64,000 nt of DNA, from the NCBI GenBank assembly GCA_024345305.1, contig BRON01000008.1, forward strand, positions 1,728,599-1,792,598. Direction: 5' to 3'. Below the pieces are notes generated by a model. That model was not told the origin of the DNA. It saw nothing but the letters and a program-made list of their open reading frames with translations, and searched no databases. The position numbers and the translations under genes are program-made. Shown here one piece after another: positions 30,789 through 42,796 of the stretch (the stretch's first letter is position 1; each line of letters starts with the position of its first letter). The stretch is from Mrakia gelida. Its lineage: Eukaryota; Basidiomycota; Tremellomycetes; Cystofilobasidiales; Mrakiaceae.

Positions 30789-33330
30789 CTAGAGGTTCTG
30801 AAGAAGGCGGAAGCGATCAGAATGAGTGGCAGGTTAGCGGTCGGAAGGCTTGAAGTGGTGAAAGGTAAGATTGACCAGCTGAAGGCTGAGACATACCTCC
30901 AGTGTAGTTTCAACCGTAGATCCGTTATGTGAGTAGGGAGGAGGGGCGACAAGCCTCGGAAGGGATTCAAACACTTTATTGAAAGATTGCTGGAAGCTGA
31001 CCTTGACGAAGGGGATGTGGTGATTTGGGAATGGAATTTCGGCCGCCCAATTGCAGCGGTAGAACTTTGGATATTCGAAGGAGGTGGAGTAGCCGGAAAG
31101 GGAGTACTTGATGTTGTGCATCTTTGAACAGGGCATATCCGTTGAAATGTCCGCCCATCGTTGGTAACTCGCCACTTTGACCTCAACGCTCCCTACGGCT
31201 CCCCCGTTCAGCACCAGCCCTATCGCGTCCTCAATATCCGCCATCCTGCCCGTCATCGCTGTGATCTTCTCCAGCAGTGCGTCCGCAAACACGATCTGGA
31301 TCTTCCTCATCGCCTCCTTCACCGCATCCGACTCCGATGTCCAGCCGTCTGAAACAACATCTGCAAGGTTCTTCTGTAAATTCGGCCCTTGTTTCTGAAG
31401 GTTCTTGACGAAGTTGGTGAGATGAGGGATGATTGATTTCAGGGAGTTTAGGAGTTGAGGGAGTCGTTTGACTGCTTGGAGGAGGTCCGCGACATCGTTG
31501 ATGCTCCGGATCGATTCGATGAGCTGAATGATACCCCCTGAGTTGAGATTGGAGAGATCAGAGATGGCCTCGATGGTGGTGGATACAAGCCTCTCAGACT
31601 CTGTCGCGGTGGAGATGATTCCGGAGATTGAACTTTGAAGTTGGCTGAGGGCGTCCGCGAAGAAGAGGGTTTCGGATACTGAGTAAAGTAGTGATATGAG
31701 TTGAAGAAGGTGGATGAGGAATGTGGAATCAAGGAAGAGGAAAATAGGGTGGGTTAGACATGATTCAAGCCTTGTCAGGAGGAACTGAACGAAAGCCAAA
31801 GTCTGAAGGAACGTACCCTTGTCCTGTAGCTTCATGAATGCCTCATCGACGCAGGACTTTGGATTGTTGCATACCCCCTTCACAATCCCCTTGATCTCCG
31901 CTCTAGCCTCCTCAATCCCCGCTGGGATGGACACCAAATCCAACCCCAACTTTTCGACACCATCCGCCAGCTCTCCGAAGGCTGTCTTCCACGGTGTTAA
32001 GAAGGACAAGAGTTGGTCCGACATGAGCTTCTCAGACCGAGTGAGGTAGTTGGTGAAGAAGCTTTCCATGAGTTGGACATTGCAGCCGGCCGGGGTGAAG
32101 CAAGGGGCGAGGGAGGTTCCAAATTGGATGTAGGTTGCTAAGTCGATCTGAAGGTATAAGACAGGATAGTAGCGTATGTCAGATTGACGTGACCTTGTTA
32201 TGGAAGGGTGAGAAGACGGGAGCAGGACTCTGGGAACAGACCTCAGCCGCTTGGAAGATGACAGACTGATTCGTACGTTCAAGGTCCGCGCCATATCTTA
32301 AGAGCCCAGCTTTGTTGTCCTTCACAGCGAATCCATTATCGATTACGCACTGAGAGCTCACAAGAGATATGGTGAGCACAAATTGCGACAGGATCTCTGA
32401 ATCCAGCAGAGAAGTCACATACCTGTTGGGCTTTCCCAAATTTCAGCAAAGCGCTTGATCCAGCCATTGTGATGTCTGCATTTGAGACGAGTTCCTTGAG
32501 GAAGCTCGCGTCGATCATGGACAGAACTTGAGGCATGCACTTGCAAACTATGCAACGTAAAGGATATCCAATCGTTATAAGTCAGCTTGAAGAATAAGTA
32601 GTAGAAAAGATGGGAGCTATAAGGCGAAGGTGTTACAACGTACCTCCAGCTGCTTTAGAAAGGAGGGTGTTGACGCCGGGAATGTTTTCCGTGACCGCTC
32701 TGCAGAGATTGACTTTCTGTGAAAGCAAAGCAAAGCGGATAACAAACTCAGTCCTGGCGGTCCACTGGAAGCCGATCAAGGAAGAGGACGGGGCGGTCCA
32801 GCAAACCCCAACGGTACAGACCTTGGTCAGGACAGTGATTCCACAGGGGGTATCGATCCAAGTCTCATCCGTTCCTATATGCACAAATAAGATATTGAGA
32901 AGAAAACGGTAAGATGTCAGCCTTTCTTTTCTCGGTCCCAACGAAAACCAACACAACTCACCAGGAACACAGGTCCACCCCTCACAAGTCCTTCCCGGAT
33001 TCCTCCACGTTGGACAAGGATAATTGTACTTGATTTTTGTTTTGCACCGGTTCACCTGTAGAATGAAAAAGGATAGAGCCCATGCTCTGATCAGAATTAT
33101 ATCTTCTCTTGCGTCGCTTCAAGAGAAGAACTCACCTTGAAGAACTTGTTCTTGCAAGTCTTGATTTTTGCTCCGGTAGGGACTGTTATGACCGCTTTGC
33201 ATCCATCGAGCCCTTTGAGGCTGTTGCAGATTGGGTCCAAAGGGGAGGTTGAGCCTGCAGAGACTGGACGAGCCGGTGCGACGAGGCCAAGGAGCAGCGT
33301 TAAGATAATGAGGATTTGTGGCTGAAGCAT
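30789..33330 (-). CDS. Large secreted cysteine-rich protein
   Basis: ATG 33330 starts a clear signal peptide (MLQPQILIILTLLLGLVAPA). About eight exons follow, with boundaries near 33136, 32960, 32643, 32423, 32194, 31818 and 30895, and a tiny last exon encoding two residues before TAG 30791-30789. The N-terminal third is cysteine-rich (for example CKAVITVPTGAKIKTC, CPTWRNPGRTCEGWTC, CGITVLTKVCTVGVC). The middle and C-terminal parts are long amphipathic helical segments rich in Leu, Ser and Ile (ISDLSNLNSGGIIQLIESI), then a Tyr/Trp-rich end. The mature protein is probably secreted or wall-bound and roughly 650-700 residues. I do not recognise the family. Confidence 0.75.
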
Positions 33331-34375
33331 GGTAGATGGTGAGGGAAGAAAGAAAGAGAGCGTAGAGCCCTTTTGAGTCTCAAATCGATGGACAGCAAGC
33401 AGAAGCGATGAGTGCTAAAGATGATTCTGCTTGGCCTTCACCGGAAGTTGAAATTGAAACCGCCCTCGTCGATGGACAGCAACGACACAAAACAGCCATG
33501 ATACCAGGTGTCCATATAGCAGTGATGCATGGGAAATTGGAAGGCTCCCTGACTCCCGCTTAGATCCCACTCGGTCTGAAGACATGGTTCGTGATTCGTA
33601 ACGGAGTCACTTGCATCATCTTGGCAAAAAGCAGTGCGTAGCAAAGGGACGAGAGCAACGCGACGAGGGAAGTCCCATCTTATTGAGAGATGAGGAAAGG
33701 GTATGATCCAAATGCTTTTCAAAACAGAGGCTAGATGTAGACAACGAGCCCCCCTCTCAACCTTCATCCCAGTTCCATGGCTCGCCGTTTTAGTCTCCGT
33801 TAACACCACTCCGTGCTTTTCCCCTGGGCCTGTTCGGAAGCCGCACAAAAAGAACCAACCTTAACTCTTGCACCCATGTCCTCTGCTTTACCAAGACTTT
33901 CCTCCGTCGTGGATGATGGCTCGAACCGTGGAACGGAGAGTTGTGATCCCTTGACGCCGCCTTCTGTGTCTCGGCTCCTCCTCGTTTTTCGTCTTCTTCT
34001 CCCGTTCTTCTTCAGCACCCACTAGCAGAAGAAGTCAAGGAATGCCCGTCTGCTTCACAGATCCTACGCTTACGCTCTTTGGACAGGAGGATGGTGCTTT
34101 TTTGTTCATTTATTTTCAAACCTTCTCAGAGCCTTTTATCGGCGGTTCACTTCTCGTCGCGTCCTGGATTAATCTGGAGAGGAGCAACTTCAGCGCTTTC
34201 TCTGCCGGCCTCTCCTTCGGATTCATGTTTCCCGACTTCTTCGCTTTCGGAAGCAATTCCAGCATGCTAAGATCTATCAGTACTTTCTCTTGAAGAGCTC
34301 CGTGTCGTGCGATTGACTCTTTGATCCTCTTGTTTCCACTTCGCTTCGCAGACCCTCTTCAGGGTTATTGAGGTA
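33331..34375. other. No gene supported
   Basis: Open frames near 33.44-33.85 kb and 34.04-34.29 kb lack good neighbours or splice partners. Traces of the dispersed repeat (GTATGATCCAAA) lie near 33.69 kb. Confidence 0.4.
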
Positions 34376-35332
34376 CTATTTAAAACCATGCAAGAAGATA
34401 TGCGGTAGTTTCAGGAGGCTCAGTGCAGATTTGAGCAGGTCGGACGGAGAAGAGAGGGAAGAGGACGCGACTTGAAGGAGAAGTGCAGGATTGGGCTCCC
34501 TCGACTCGTTTGATTTAGCTCTCGATCGCATGTACCCGCGAGTGTAGAGGTGGTCTGGGTCATGTCCTGCAAGCTGTCGAAGAGCACGTCGACCATCTCG
34601 CATCGCATTGCAAGCACTTTCGACTTCTCTAACAAGGCAGCTACAGCGTTACTGAGCATATCCATAGAACTGTCTCATCCAAACGAGGTTATAGTTAGTG
34701 GTCATAGCAATGCACGGCGAAAAGGGAAGATAAGAGGGAGGAATGGGGAGAACTGTAGCGGGCGGGCGAGTCTCGCATCGCATCGGCGTGAGGGAAAGCG
34801 AGAAGGGAGAATCAGAAAGAAAGAGAAGGCCGACTGACTGAGAGGTCTGTCGAAGATAGTCGCCAGCAGCAGTCGAGCTCTTCTCCAGGACCCTCAGCTG
34901 AGGTAATAGGTCCGACTCGATGGTGTAGATGGCCTGGAACCGATCCAACATACCAAGAGATTGGTCAGACAGGTCCACTAAAGTCAAACAAACGAGAGGA
35001 AGAAGGAACGAACCCAAATCGTTAAGTGCTTCGCGATCCATTCACCTCGCTCGTTTCCGACGAAAGCCTCGAGGGAAGGCTTAGGAGCATCATTGTAGTG
35101 AGCAATTTCTTGCATGCCCCCAGAATGAAACGGACTATACAGCAAACGAGTCAGAGTTGAGAAGGAAAGGGAACGGGAGGGAAGAAGGGAAGATAAGGAC
35201 GAACGGCGACGAATCGAACCCGTTGTGCCTCTTATCCTTCACATGAGACATACGATGACCTTCTTCAAGGAACGCAGTATACAGGGGGCGACCTCCGTAG
35301 GCGGTACGAGGGCTCAGGTGATGTCTGCGCAT
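34376..35332 (-). CDS. Hypothetical helical protein, five exons
   Basis: ATG 35332 starts a basic N terminus (MRRHHLSPRTAYGGRPLYTA). Exons then join in phase: after a GTTCGT donor near 35205, FHSGGMQEIAHYNDAPKPSL; after a GTGAAT donor near 35048, DLSDQSLGMLDRFQAIYTIE; after a GTCAGT donor near 34840, MDMLSNAVAALLEKSKVLAM; and a last exon rich in Ser and Leu ending at TAG 34378-34376. The total is about 190 residues. The third and fourth exons are strongly helical, possibly coiled coil. No catalytic motif, signal peptide or membrane span was seen. The chain of compatible phases makes a real gene likely. Confidence 0.6.
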
Positions 35333-36258
35333 GTTTCCAAGCTGATAGGAGATAATGGAATCGAGTGATTGGGAGAAAAGTTCAAGAGAACAGCCCTCGC
35401 TTGTCGACGCGCCAGTTTTGGAAAAGGCAGTCAGAGAGATTATTTACCACTTTTGGAAAGGGATCTCCTTGATCTCTCCTAGTGTACTGGCCGAAAGTCC
35501 TCGTCTGTGTTCGGCTGGAGACAGAATTGACCAGCTGGAAGGACGATCAAAACGAAAGAAAACCCTTCGACCACGCCCTGTCTCCTTCTCTTTCCTCGAC
35601 TTGCTGTTTTTGGAAATCGCGTTTGTTCGTTTGTATATGCGCTGCAACAAGCTCTCAGACGCTATAGAGGGTTGGGCAGGGCAGAGGTGCAATCTGGATG
35701 CTCTCAGAGCACGGTATGAACCGGCAGCAGGTCATTTTCCTCGACTCGCCAGTTCTGGAAAACAAGAACGAGCAAAGCGATTTGCTACTTTTGGAAAGCT
35801 TCCCTCAATCGGTCTCCGAAAATATTTGCTTGCTCCTGAGAAGAGTAGAAATGGCATAAGAGCCGTTGGGAAGGAGGTGCGGAGACGTGAATCAAACGCG
35901 TTGCGTTCGTGAGCTCGCCATTTTTGGAAAGACTTGCCACTTTTGGAAAGACTCGCCGTTTCTGGAAAGCTAGTTTTCCCTTTCCTTCAGCCACTCTGAT
36001 GGGCTCTTGCTGGTAGTAGACATGCGAACAGACGGGTTGGAGACATCCGGCCGTTTGGGATGTGGTTGATTGGGATGTGGTTGTTTGGGAGAGCGGTAGG
36101 TAAAAGAGAGAGAGAGAGATGAGAAGAGGACAATAGAGGAAGGGAAGGAAAGGAGAGATTCGCCGAGAGGCGATCAAGTGAGTGGAGAGGGAAGAGGCCG
36201 AACGAGAGTGAAAAGAGAAACTGAACAGAGAGGAGGGAGAGAAAGAGAAAAGGTAAGA
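35333..36258. other. Intergenic, with a clustered short motif
   Basis: No coding chain was found. The stretch is marked by repeated GCCANTTTTGGAAAG-like words (listed separately) and a purine-rich right end leading into the 36-47 kb array. Confidence 0.5.
35410..35972 (+). repeat. Seven dispersed copies of a CGCCA(C/G)TTTTGGAAAG motif
   Basis: Near-identical words start near 35413, 35447, 35746, 35791, 35915, 35936 and 35957. The last three are in tandem at about 21-bp spacing. The core is CCACTTTTGGAAAG, often preceded by CTCG. Copies keep the same strand. Confidence 0.8.
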
Positions 36259-39117
36259 GACGCGTCGCTCGTCTCGCTCAAAGTTCATGAGGGCGTTGCT
36301 TCTGACGGCCTGAAGACATTTATGACCCGACGTCCACCGGGCACATCGGATTCAACCTATCCAGAGCTATTCAGAAAGCACAAGAATGCGTGTCTGGGAA
36401 GCGATGGACTGAGTGGTGACGCGTCGGCGGACGAGGGACCGAGAGATGGAGAGAAGGGGAGAGAAAGAGGTTTGAGACAGAATGAGAGAGACAGAGAAAC
36501 ATCAGTTGATGAACAGCGGAATGCGAGAAAAGATCCAACGAGAGGAAGAAGGGAACATAGAAGGAAATCAGGACACGCGACGAAGTGATAGCTCAACAAG
36601 GTCACTCGTTCACTCCATCGCCCCCATCTCTCAGAACCTATCTCCCTCCATCTCCAGCTACACGTGGACAAGATCATCAAATCTTGACGTCGAAGGGTAG
36701 AGAGGGATGAAGAGCAGGGGGAAAGGTCTCGAAAGAAGGGTCGAAAGGGTGAGATGAATGGGCGGAGCAGGTGGAGCGTCGGACAGAGTGCTGTCGTCCG
36801 ACATTCATCTCGCCGACCCATCCAAAGTCACCCGGAGACAAGGAGGGAGAGAGGGGGAGAAGAGGAGATGGAGAAGAGAGAGGGAGGGACGAACGAACGA
36901 ACGAGAACTCACCCCCAAGTCGAGCTCAACTTTCCCTCCCTCCCTCCCTCCCTCCCTCGAACGAATCATGCCATCCATCCCATCTCTCTATCGACCGACC
37001 CAGCAGCCCATAAGCTCTTGTCCCGTGCCATCGGTCTCATGGAAGATCAGCGGGGGCGAATGGAGCTGATGGGAGCGGGGAGAAATCGATGGAGTGAAGG
37101 AAAGAAGGAGCGAGCTCGACGTCGAGATCAAGGGAAGAGCGACCGAACGACGACGTCCAAGCGAGCGCAGGCGGCGGATGTATGGATAGATAGCGAGAGA
37201 GGAAGTAGAGTGAGGAGTGGGAGGTGCCGAGCCAAGTGGGTGGGGGCTGTATAGAAAGAACGAACGAGCGAAAGGATGAGAAGGAAAGGTCGACGTCAGC
37301 TCGAGCTCAACTCTCCCTTTCCCTCGCCTCCCCCTTTGCTCCGTCGTTTGTGTGAGACATCCACTCACCTTGGATATATATATCGACGCTATACAGTCGT
37401 ATCCTGAGAAGGCACTGATGTTCTTGTTGGAGAAAGAGAAGGAAGAGGAGGGAAGGAGGGGGAGAGAGGGAAGAGAGATGATGGCCGTTTGAGGTCAACT
37501 CGAAATCGCTCGTTCCGTTTCGTTTTGAAGTGGGGAAGAGGTTACGTGACCCACAATTTTTTGAGCTCTCTTCGTGAGACACGGAGTCAGTATTGAGGAG
37601 GAAGAGGGCCGGGGAGTGAGAAAGATAATTTTCTAGCTCGACGTCGACGCGTCGTTCAGAGCAGAAACAAATGTGGATCTCCTTCGCGCAGGCTCTTTGT
37701 TCGTCCTGTGTGTCCAGACCTATGATATCCCAACGCAGAAAATGTGACTTGATTGAAGGAAAGCGTGGGCAAAGTGAGCGGAGCAAAAACCAAACGACTC
37801 CTGGACGCGTCTCTCTTTCGATGGCTCAGATATATCTCGAGACTGAGATAGATCAGCCGTCGATAGGGATCTGACCCAGGAGAGGTTAGAGGGGAGGATG
37901 TGAAGAAAGGAGGGAGTGAGAGGTCGAAAGAAGGGAAAGAGAGACGGCGCGTCGACTCCTGAGTTGCGAGGGAGAGAATCGGTCAAGCTTCGAGACATTC
38001 AGACTCAACAAGATGACCGACTACTCCTCTCGCGACTAGGAGAGATGAAAAAAGTATGAACGCAAAGGAAGAACAAAACGAGGGAAGTCGAGACCAGCGA
38101 CCTCTTGACGACGCGTCTTTCCGGCTCTCCTGCTCTCTCCGTTCCTGGCAAGAGCCGAGAATGAAGATGAGAGCGAGGATGTCGCATCAATCTAGAGGAA
38201 GCAAAGACACAGATGAGACTGAAAGCGGGAAACAAGGAGAGGGTGGGAGAAAGTGGGCAAAAACGCGACGCGTCGCTCGACTTCTAGAGCTGCCAAATGC
38301 GTCGCTCTCGCATCCTCGTGAGGATGAGTGGATGAGAGCGCCAAAACGAAAACGAGTCAGAGAAGATTATAGCGCCAGATCGCTTGAGGGCAGGAGTGAA
38401 GAGGGAAGTCAAGATGAAGATGATGGACAGTGGAGCCTGCTCGTCTCGAAGGCCAGTCGAGAGCAGAGGAGGACTCCTCTAAAAATCAACATCTCCCAAG
38501 TCCATCACTGCATCACCCAGCAGACGTAGGCTCACTACTGTCGAGGTGATCGGTGATGATGCAAGGGGATGAAGGGTTGAAGAAGGAAAAACATGGAAAG
38601 GAGTCGGCGACGCGACGCGTCTTCACTTGGAAGGAAGAGAGAGAGAGATGAGAAGACAGAGAGATATGACCGAAGAGGGCAAAGAGACTTATGCTCTCGG
38701 AGGGTATAAGAGGAGGCTTGAGAGGCAAGGAGTCTGGGTGTTGGGTGTTCAGGGAACAATCGACGTAGACGCGTCCCATCTTCCTCCGACAGCTCGCGTT
38801 TCGCCCTCATCTCCCCCGTTCCTCCTCTTGATCTCAACATCTGTAGGCCCTCTTCCAAACTCACCCAAACTGACATGACGCTGAGTCCTGCCGGAATGGA
38901 TGCTGATGTCGAGAGACGCGGGGATAAAGAGTTGAAGAGGAGATGAGACGAGGCGACGATGAAGAAGAGCAAGAAGAGAAAGGGGGAAGAAGCAGAAAAG
39001 ATGAGACAGAGGGAAGAGAGCGTAAAATAGCAGGGGCTGAGGAGAGGGACTAGAAGAAAGAGAGAAGAGATAAAGGAACGAAGGAGGAGAGAGAGAGGAG
39101 ACAAAGGAGAGGTGACT
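36259..39117 (-). repeat. Array unit A
   Basis: First of three diverged direct copies. Anchors in order: GACGCGTCGCTCGTCTCGCT (36259), GCGTCGGAC...GTCCGACAT (about 36776), GAGCGAGCTCGACGTCGA (about 37107), GATGATGGCCGTTTGAGGTC (about 37476), an AGAATCGGTCAAGC block (about 37957), CGACGCGACGCGTCTTCACT (about 38608) and CCTGCCGGAATGGATG (38887). Minus-strand reading shows intron-like spacing (GTGAGTGGATG donors, GAGCTGAC branch sites) and short conserved peptides (ERDERRVS, PSSADAS), so the unit may be an intron-rich gene. No full product could be built. Confidence 0.75.
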
Positions 39118-42100
39118 GACGCGTCGCTCGTCTCGCTCGACATCAAGCAAGGACGCCTCTCCTCCTCTCTCCAGTCAGTCCCAGGACCGACTTCCGCCGG
39201 TCCGAGATACTTATCTTTTCTAAAGCAACTCAAAAAGCTCAGGGGAGCTTGTCTGCGAAGTGATGGATCAAGAAGAGCACGTGGCGGCGGACGAGGGATC
39301 GAGAGACGGAGAGATGGCGAAAAAGGGAGAGGTTTGCGCCAAAAAGAGAGGGATAAAGTTTGGCTGACGGAGATCTAAAGCAAGGAGAGATGTAGAGAGA
39401 AGAAGACAGACCGAAAGCAGAAGGAGGAGCGAACGAAGAGACAGCTCGACGTCACTCCCCTCCTTCGCTCGCTTTCCCTCCTCGCAAGACCGATCTCACA
39501 GGGATTCAACACCTCAGCACCTCCCTAAGGACAAGAGTATCAATTTCGACATCGAGAGGTTCCGAGGGACGAAAAAACGGGGAGAAAGATCTCGAGAGAG
39601 GGGTCGAACGACTGCTCGTCGCGGGTGAGATGGATGGGAGGTGAGAGAGGCGTCGGACGGGATGCTCTCGTCCGACATCCTGTCCCCCACCCCATCTAAA
39701 TCTATCCAGAGACAAGGAGTAAGGGAAAGAGATGCAGAGAGGGGGAGTGGGAAGCGAAGGAAGGGGGGAAGGGAACGAACCAGCGAAACAAGGGAACTGA
39801 CCGTCGAGCTCAAACGTCCCCTCCTCCCACTCTTCCTCGCTTGAACGACCGACCCGGGCATCCGAGCAATCATTCCACAAACCTCGGAACCCTCAGTTCC
39901 TGATCCTGTCTAAAGGAACTGGGAGGAGCTGAGGGTCCGAGGAGGACGGAAGAGAAGCTGTGGACGCAGAAGGTCGACGTCGAACTTCAACGAGCGAGAA
40001 GAAAGGGAGGAGAGCGAGTCGTTCAAGCGAGCGAGATCCCATAGTTCCAGAGAGCGACGAGCGTCAACACAGCAGCTTTCCGTCGAGCCGAGTTGCTGAG
40101 GTCTATGTAGAAACGAGCGTTTGAACGAGAAACAAGTCAGTGTTCGAGCTCGCTTCACAGCCTCCCCCTCCCTCCCTCCTCCCTCGTCGTTCGTTCCATC
40201 CACTCACAGCATCCACCCAGAACCAATACGAGCTGTTAGCGAAGAGAGTGCATGCTGATGACGTTACAATAGAGCTGGTGGAAAGCGAGCGAAACACGAA
40301 GGAAGGAAAGAAAGGTCGACGTCAGCTCAAGCTCAACTCGTTCTCTTCCTTCTCTTCTTTGTCGTTCCTTCCTTCGTTCGTTTCGTTTTGAATGGAGAAT
40401 CTACTCACTGGAAACACGACACAGAGTCCTAAAAAAACAGCTGGTGGTCTCGATTGTCTGGTTGAGGGAGAGGAGAAAAGGGAGAGAGGGGGATGATGGC
40501 CGCTTGAAGTCAACTCGAACTCGAGGGTCGTTTCGAGTTGAGGAGGAGGCAAGGGGAGGAAGGGAGAGGTTACGTGACCGGTAGATTTTTCATCCCACTC
40601 TCGTTAGGAAAGCTGAAGGTGAGATGGGAGATGCTAGAAGCGAAAAAGAAACGGACTTTCTGGCTCGAAACTCAACATCGACGCGTTGTTCACATGAGAA
40701 ACAGATGAGGGTCTCTTCCGTGCAGGCTCTTTCCTTATCTCGTTTTCGTGTCCAGATCATCGCAGACTACTCTGGGACTTGGACTGGCCACAGCGAAGGG
40801 TAAGGGAAAAGAGCGAGCGAGAGAGACGAAAAAAGGAGGAGCAGAACAAGATGAGGCTCGACGCGTCGCCATTCGCTTCGGCTTGTTTCCTGAGAGGCTG
40901 ACGGCAGGCCCGGGAGTGAAAGTAGAGTAAGCAGCCGCTCCCGGGTCCTTCTTTGTTCCCCAGGAAAGTAAGCTTGACTCAAGGGGACTCAGTGAGTGGA
41001 AAAGAATGCGTCGTGCTCGACTTCACGTCGCGTCGCATCCTTTGAGGCGGAGCGACAACTTCTGGAGCTGGACTGAGCATCGAGTCTGAAGCCCCTCGAA
41101 ATGTGAGGAGACCGAGTCCTTCACTCAGCCCTCGGCTCAGAAGATGTGACTCCCTGGAAATAACGCGAGGGCAAAGCAATCGAAGACAAAACCAGACAGC
41201 TTCTGGACGCGTCTCTCTCTGACGTCTCAGATACCTCTTGGGAGATTGAGGTAGATGAGCCGTCGAGAGGGACCCGATTCAGAAGAAGCTAGAGGAAGAA
41301 TGTGAGGAGAGTTAGGGAAGAACGAAGAGAGTGAGAAAGAGGAAGAAAGACGACGCGCTGACTCCTGAGTCGTGCGGGAGGGAATCGGTCAAGCTAAAGC
41401 GCGACCGAGTCTCAAGCGCTTCGGACCTACAGGGAAAGACAACATCATCCAGGGAGTGACCGTGATAAATCCTCTCAACGCGAGAGAAAACAGACGTGGC
41501 CTCAGAGTTCAACCTCTGAGTCGACGCGTAAAGCCGCTCGTGCCACTCCCGCTACCCTCAGTTGAGGTATCTGCGGAAGTTAGAGCGTCCGAGTGATCCG
41601 AAGCATAGGAACAGCGCACGATCGGAAGGAAGACAATAAGGGAGAGGTGAGAGGCAGAAGGAAAGCGGACGCGACGCGACCTCTGATCGGTTTCGTTCGA
41701 GCGCCCTTCTTTCTCATCTTCTTCAAACAGGAGAACAAGAGCGCACAATGGGCGATTCCCAGATGGGGTGCCGATATCATCAAGGTCGTATCAAAGACGA
41801 AGAAAAAGAGGGCAGACAGAGCGAGTCGTTGCGAGGCACCTCTGAGCGACGCGTCTGACCCGCTCTTTTCCTCCCAGGAGGCCGGCGTAACGACGGTTGA
41901 GAAGGCAGACAGAGACGCGAAAGTGAGGGCGGGAATATAGAGAAGACGGTGAGAATAACGAGACAAAAAATTGACGCGTCTACGAACTCAACCTCTGGAC
42001 TGCCGATCTGTCGCTCTCACACGCTTCTGGGAGGAGGGGACGAGAGTGACGTCACAGAGTCACCCCAGAGGACTTGCATTTTCTGGGTGGATCGGTGAAA

Positions 42101-42796
42101 AACAGGAAAGGAAGAAAGACGGCGGAGGGTTGACGCGGCTCCTCCCGAACGAGAGCAAGAGGAGAGCTCCTTTCTAAGCCGAGATCCCGGTTGATCTACA
42201 CCGACACACCATCTGAGGCTCGAAACTCCTCGCTAGCCCAATCGTGGTAGCCAGTTAAGACCAAATGGGATCAAGGGTTGAAGAGGAGCGCAAAGCCGGT
42301 TTCACGACGCGACGCGTCTTGACTTGTGAAGAGAAGGATACGGGGGATGATAGAGAGAAAGAGAGACAAAGTTTTGGGAGGACCAACCTCGAAAAGGATG
42401 AAGAAGAGACAAAGCGTTGCGAGAGAGCGAGCGAGGGGCGCGTTGAAGGAACGACTAAAATTGACGCGTCTCGTCTTCCTCTAACAGCTCTCATCTTGTT
42501 CTTCTTCCCCTTGTTTTTCCTCTCCATCCCAACATCCCGTTACCTTCCAGCCCGCCCACCCAGACTGGCATCAAGCCTAGCTCCTGCCGGAATGGATGGC
42601 GAGGGGAGAGACGGCGGGATAAAGAGTCAAAGAAAAAGAGCAGATGAGACGACGCGACGACGACAGGAAAGGAAGGGATAAAAAGTCAAGATACAGAGAG
42701 AAGGAAAGGAGAGAGCGAAGAAGGAGGATAGAAGAGAGGAGACAAGAGAGGGAAAGGAGGGAAAGGAGGGAAAGGATCGAAGAAGGAGAAGTGAGT
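39118..42796 (-). repeat. Array unit B
   Basis: Second direct copy. The anchors recur in the same order: GACGCGTCGCTCGTCTCGCT (39118), GCGTCGGAC...GTCCGACAT (about 39651), GATGATGGCCGCTTGAAGTC (about 40493), GAATCGGTCAAGC (about 41384), CGACGCGACGCGTCTTGACT (about 42303) and CCTGCCGGAATGGATG (42583). The minus strand has ERDERRVSH followed by a good GTCAGT donor. Spacing between anchors differs from unit A by several hundred bases. Confidence 0.75.

Noticed and set aside
35190..35235. A GGGTTCGATTC word on the minus strand, resembling a tRNA T-loop (B box)
   Set aside because: It lies inside a coding exon, and no A box, acceptor stem or cloverleaf can be paired around it.
36754..37254. Frames of 100-195 codons on both strands throughout 36-47 kb taken as single-exon genes
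   Set aside because: They are low-complexity (Arg/Glu/Ser or Ser/Leu/Pro), overlap each other on opposite strands and start at non-ATG codons in many cases. Conservation between units does not follow the full length of any one frame.
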